Shown piece after piece: positions 61,371 to 64,000 of a DNA stretch of 64,000 nt. The translations under genes and the position numbers were made by a program. The stretch is from Amycolatopsis sp. 2-15 (lineage in GTDB: Bacteria > Actinomycetota > Actinomycetes > Mycobacteriales > Pseudonocardiaceae). Below the pieces are notes generated by a model. The model made no database searches. It was not told where the DNA came from and saw only the letters and a program-made list of their open reading frames with translations. The stretch is from NCBI RefSeq assembly GCF_030285625.1, contig NZ_CP127294.1, forward strand, positions 5,922,001 through 5,986,000, given 5' to 3'. Every line of letters starts with the position of its first letter. Positions within the stretch are counted from its first letter, which is position 1.

Positions 61371-61718
61371 CTAGCCTTCGGCCTTGGATGGCAGGCCGGC
61401 GACGAATTCACTGTCGGCGCCCACCGGGCCCACACGCGCGGCCCCACCCGGGTTTCCGAGCGGCTCCGTCCTGCCCGCCAGGGGAAGCTGGAAGAACGCC
61501 GCGTTGCTCTCCAGCGCCGGCAGGAATTCGGCCGGCAGGTCGTCCTTGTGGTAGACGGCCTCCATCGGGCAGGCCGGCTCGCAGGCGCCACATTGGACGC
61601 ACTCGACGGGATTGATGTAGAGCGCGCGCTCACCCTCGTAGATGCAGTCGACCGGGCATTCCTCGATGCAGCTCTTGTCCATCACATCGGTGCACGGTTG
61701 CGCGATAACGTAGGTCAT
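61371..61718 (-). CDS. fdxA: 7Fe ferredoxin (3Fe-4S/4Fe-4S)
   Basis: 115 residues. N-terminal CTDVMDKSCIEECPVDC binds the [3Fe-4S] and part of the [4Fe-4S] centre, and CVQCGACEPACPMEA the rest, as in FdxA/FdxC of actinomycetes. The C-terminal HKDDLPAEFLPALESNAAFF helix region is typical. ATG 61718, 23 bases after the FprA stop, same strand: one reductase-ferredoxin operon. A natural electron donor for the P450 at 40237. Confidence 0.93.
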   Translation of the reverse strand: MTYVIAQPCTDVMDKSCIEECPVDCIYEGERALYINPVECVQCGACEPACPMEAVYHKDDLPAEFLPALESNAAFFQLPLAGRTEPLGNPGGAARVGPVGADSEFVAGLPSKAEG

Positions 61719-61741
61719 CCGGGAGAATCCCTCTCAGCTTG

Positions 61742-63097
61742 TCAGGGTTCGGTGGTTGCGCGCAGCGCGATGTCGTTGAGCGAGGCCCAGTCCGGGATCT
61801 TGCTGCGAACGCGCCCTTCGCTCGCCCCGCGGCCGAGCTCCGCTTCGTCGATCCGCCGCCAACCCGTGTAGTCGATCCACCGGGCCGATCCGGCCGCGAG
61901 CGCATCCTCGATCCGTCGTCCGGCGGGACGGTTCGAGTCTGTCTTGGCCAAGTCCTCCAGCAGCGCGGAGACGGTCTCGCGAGCGTCGGACTTGTTGGTG
62001 CCGATGACTCCCGTGGCGCCCCGCTTCACCCAACCGGCGACGTATTCACCCGGGAGCGGCGCACCCGTGCCGTCGACGATCCGACCGGCATCGTTGGGTA
62101 TCACCCCGGCGTCGTCGTCGAACGGCACGCCCGGGAGGGCGGCGCTGCGGTAGCCGACGGCCCGTACGACCAGCTGCACCGGAATCGTCTCGAATTCCCC
62201 GGTACCCGCGGCGGCTCCGGACCCGTCGACGGTGAGCCGCTCCAGGCGCAGGGCTTCGACGCGGGTGCGCCCGATGATCTCGACCGGTTTCCGGAAGAAG
62301 CGAAACTGCACCTTGCGCGCGTTCGCCCGTGGTGGCTGGGTACTCCATTTCTGCAGGACGTCGAGGTTGGCTCGGGCTCGGCGGTCCAGACCCGGTTCAT
62401 CGGCGCCCGCCAGATCGGCGGGGCGGACGACGCGGTCGATCTCGGTGACCACGTCGAGCTCGCGGAGTTCCTTGCTGGCGAACTTCGCGTGCTCGGGACC
62501 GCGACGACCGATGACGTGCACCTCGCGGGCCCGGTTCTCACCCAGCCGGGCGAGCACGGGCACCGGGACGTCGGTGCGGGCGAGGTGTTCGCAGGGCCTG
62601 ACCAGGATCCGGCTGACGTCCAGCGCGACGTTTCCCGCACCGATCACGGCCACCGATTCGCCGTCGAGCGAGTGTCCGCGTTCGAAGTCGGGATGGCCGT
62701 TGTACCAGGAGACGAACTCGGTGGCCGAGATGCTCCCGAGCAGGTCCTCTCCCGGGATGCCCAGGCGGCGGTCGATCTGCGCACCCGTCGTGTAGACCAC
62801 GGCGTCGTAGCACTCGAGCAGATCTTCACGAAGAACGTCTCGGCCGAACTCGATTGCGCCGATGAACCGGATCCGCGGGTGCTCCAGGATCCCTTGGAGT
62901 GTGTGGATGACCGACTTGATGGTGGGATGGTCGGGTGCGACCCCGTAGCGAACCAGCCCGTACGGAGTGGGCAGTCTCTCGATCAGGTCGACATCGACGG
63001 CGACGTCGGCCTGGCCCACGAGTGCATCGGCGGCGAAGAGGCCGGCCGGTCCTGCACCGACAACCGCCACGCGGACCGGGCGGGTACTCGCAGTCAT
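61742..63097 (-). CDS. fprA: NADPH-ferredoxin reductase (FprA-like)
   Basis: 451 residues from ATG 63097. FAD motif VRVAVVGAGPAGLFAADALV, adrenodoxin-reductase-type RLPTPYGLVRYGVAPDHPTI, NADPH motif VAVIGAGNVALDVSRIL, VIGRRGPEHAKF, and C-terminal GWVKRGATGVIGTNKSDARE. Length equals M. tuberculosis FprA (456). The open frame extending to 63337 is not used; it crosses palindrome F. Delivers NADPH electrons to the 7Fe ferredoxin. Confidence 0.93.
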   Translation of the reverse strand: MTASTRPVRVAVVGAGPAGLFAADALVGQADVAVDVDLIERLPTPYGLVRYGVAPDHPTIKSVIHTLQGILEHPRIRFIGAIEFGRDVLREDLLECYDAVVYTTGAQIDRRLGIPGEDLLGSISATEFVSWYNGHPDFERGHSLDGESVAVIGAGNVALDVSRILVRPCEHLARTDVPVPVLARLGENRAREVHVIGRRGPEHAKFASKELRELDVVTEIDRVVRPADLAGADEPGLDRRARANLDVLQKWSTQPPRANARKVQFRFFRKPVEIIGRTRVEALRLERLTVDGSGAAAGTGEFETIPVQLVVRAVGYRSAALPGVPFDDDAGVIPNDAGRIVDGTGAPLPGEYVAGWVKRGATGVIGTNKSDARETVSALLEDLAKTDSNRPAGRRIEDALAAGSARWIDYTGWRRIDEAELGRGASEGRVRSKIPDWASLNDIALRATTEP

Positions 63098-63104
63098 TCG
63101 ATTC

Positions 63105-63290
63105 TCACTTTGCTGTCTGGGTTTCGTTCTCGACCGCGAACTCGTACGAGGCTTCGATTTCGCCGATCCGCCGAGGGGACGTGGTCGGCGTGGCGGATTT
63201 CGAGCCAGCCGCCACACCACGATCGACGCCGGGCTCGGTCGCCGGCGTCCGCTCGCCCGAGAGAAAGTGTTCATTCCGATCGAACACCAC
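63105..63290 (-). CDS. Possible small ORF upstream of fprA
   Basis: A 61-residue frame from GTG 63290 ending seven bases before the fprA ATG: VVFDRNEHFLSGERTPATEP to IGEIEASYEFAVENETQTAK. The acidic C-terminal part looks protein-like, and its position between palindrome F and fprA fits a leader gene, but there is no clear Shine-Dalgarno and no family. It could simply be a long 5' leader. Confidence 0.3.
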   Translation of the reverse strand: MVFDRNEHFLSGERTPATEPGVDRGVAAGSKSATPTTSPRRIGEIEASYEFAVENETQTAK

Positions 63291-63317
63291 CTGAGCGTAT
63301 TTGTGCGATCCGACTCT

Positions 63318-63335
63318 GTCAACCTGAGTGTTGAC
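63318..63335. promoter_or_regulatory. Regulon palindrome F upstream of the fprA-ferredoxin operon
   Basis: GTCAAC-CTGAGT-GTTGAC with perfect arms, extended to 7 bp each by T and A. It lies 221 bases before the fprA ATG and downstream of the enoyl-CoA hydratase gene. Confidence 0.7.
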
Positions 63336-63525
63336 AAATTGTGAGTGTCCCCTGCCGAGTGTCGGACCGGGAATGAAGCCGCCGCCCCATTCAGTCGTGC
63401 AGCTGCATCCTGATGGTGATCGGCTGTCGCAGGTCAGCGCCGTCCGATCGAGGATTCCTCCTTCTCGCCAGGAGAATCGGGAAGAGGCGGAGGTGGTTGC
63501 GGTCGGACCGCCTTGTGCGCCCGGG

Positions 63526-64000
63526 TCAGATTCCGCGCCAGACCGGGGAGCGCTTTTCGGCGAAGGCGCTGGCGCGTTCCTGTGCGTCTGCGGAGTCGAA
63601 GACGGTCGCGGTGATATGGGCTTGCCGGGCGAAGGCGTTGTCGTCGGTCCACGCGGTGCTTGCGGCGATGATCTGCTTGGTTGCGCGGACCGCGAGTGGT
63701 CCGTTCGCGGAGATCCGGGCCGCGAGTTCACGTGCGTCCTCGAGGGCATTGCCGGGATCGGCGAGCGTAGTGACGAGGCCGTGCTGATGGGCGAGTTCCG
63801 CGGTGACGGGGTCGCCGGTGAGGGCGATCTCCATGGCGAGCTGGTAAGGGATTCGGCTTGGGCAGGCGCAGGAGCCGACCGGCGGCGGCAACGAGGCCGC
63901 GCGTGACTTCGGGCAGCCCGAACTTGGCATCCCGCGCCGCCACGATGAGGTCGGCGCTGAGAGCGAGTTCGCAGCCGCCCGCCAGCGCCCAGCCTTCGAC
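63526..64000 (-). CDS. Enoyl-CoA hydratase/isomerase family (partial at window edge, apparent frameshift)
   Basis: From the right edge the minus strand reads VEGWALAGGCELALSADLIV (oxyanion-hole GG motif), ARDAKFGLPEVTRGLVAAAG and RLLRLP. Near 63865 the frame slips, and the next frame continues SRIPYQLAMEIALTGDPVTA, HQHGLVTTLADPGNALEDA and ERASAFAEKRSPVWRGI to the stop at 63526. Crotonase fold with acid residue in LPEVTRGL. The N terminus is outside the window. A one-base indel, possibly a sequencing error. Fits CoA-ester degradation with the CoA transferase and PrpD-like protein. Confidence 0.8.
   Translation of the reverse strand, partial: SKAGRWRAAANSLSAPTSSWRRGMPSSGCPKSRAASLPPPVGSCACPSRIPYQLAMEIALTGDPVTAELAHQHGLVTTLADPGNALEDARELAARISANGPLAVRATKQIIAASTAWTDDNAFARQAHITATVFDSADAQERASAFAEKRSPVWRGI

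Noticed and set aside
38943..64000. Secondary-metabolite biosynthetic cluster
   Set aside because: P450, ferredoxin and SDR could suggest one, but there is no PKS, NRPS, terpene synthase or similar core enzyme; importers and CoA enzymes fit catabolism better.
1..64000. CRISPR arrays, rRNA genes, intact insertion sequences
   Set aside because: I saw no regularly spaced direct repeats, no rRNA-like sequence and no transposase; the only mobile-element trace is the integrase remnant.

Overview
The window is high-GC actinomycete chromosome. GTG and TTG starts are common, four-base ATGA/GTGA gene overlaps are frequent, and the content includes MsiK-style sugar transporters, a DosR-like dormancy block, 7Fe ferredoxin/FprA and F420-type oxidoreductases. 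This suggests Pseudonocardiaceae, perhaps Amycolatopsis; the genus is an inference.

Layout. (1) 1-10.3 kb: carbohydrate locus. A leftward four-gene overlapping operon (MDR dehydrogenase, TIM-barrel isomerase, GH63-like hydrolase, debranching-enzyme-like glucosidase running off the left edge) faces a rightward binding protein, two permeases, ROK regulator and Gfo/Idh/MocA oxidoreductase. (2) 10.6-17.8 kb: stress genes (two SRPBCC proteins, HemK2-like methyltransferase, CDGSH protein, iron redox enzyme, YbdK-like ligase, Ser/Thr kinase, small acidic protein). Most have a GTTT-N15-17-GGGTAN promoter resembling SigB/SigF promoters. Decayed DUF2188, STAS and anti-sigma ATPase pieces follow. (3) 18.2-27.2 kb: arsenic island with arsR, arsC, ACR3, a second arsR, an MFS transporter, a flavoprotein and an ArsR-GNAT fusion resembling ArsN, plus two broken flavoprotein genes. 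It ends at an integrase remnant and the 3' half of a tRNA-Val, as an attachment site would. (4) 27.5-38.9 kb: DosR-regulon-like block (USP, CBS proteins, two Acg-type nitroreductases, Rv1733c-like and Rv1738-like proteins, flavodoxins, M50-CBS protease, Hsp20, GNAT) with many decayed members and GGGAC-N4-GBCCC boxes. (5) 39-64 kb: what looks like a catabolic regulon. It holds a ferredoxin reductase, P450, CapA-like protein, oligopeptide-type ABC operon, tandem CoA transferase, MmgE/PrpD protein, RbsA/RbsC transporter, SDR, alpha/beta hydrolase, LLM oxidoreductase, RibBA, DoxX, ferredoxin, FprA and enoyl-CoA hydratase.

The strongest unexplained signal is in region 5. A palindrome close to GTCAAC-N6-GTTGAC sits before the P450/reductase pair, the peptide ABC operon, the CoA-transferase/PrpD pair, the RbsA/C operon, ribBA and the FprA/ferredoxin operon. 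No candidate regulator is encoded in the window. The set would fit import of a solute, P450 or flavin oxidation with its own electron chain and flavin supply, ester or lactone hydrolysis, CoA activation and beta-oxidation-type steps. The substrate is unknown.

At least a dozen genes carry apparent single-base frameshifts, in otherwise well-conserved proteins as well as in obvious relics. Some may be sequencing indels rather than biology, so calls of pseudogene should be read with that in mind.
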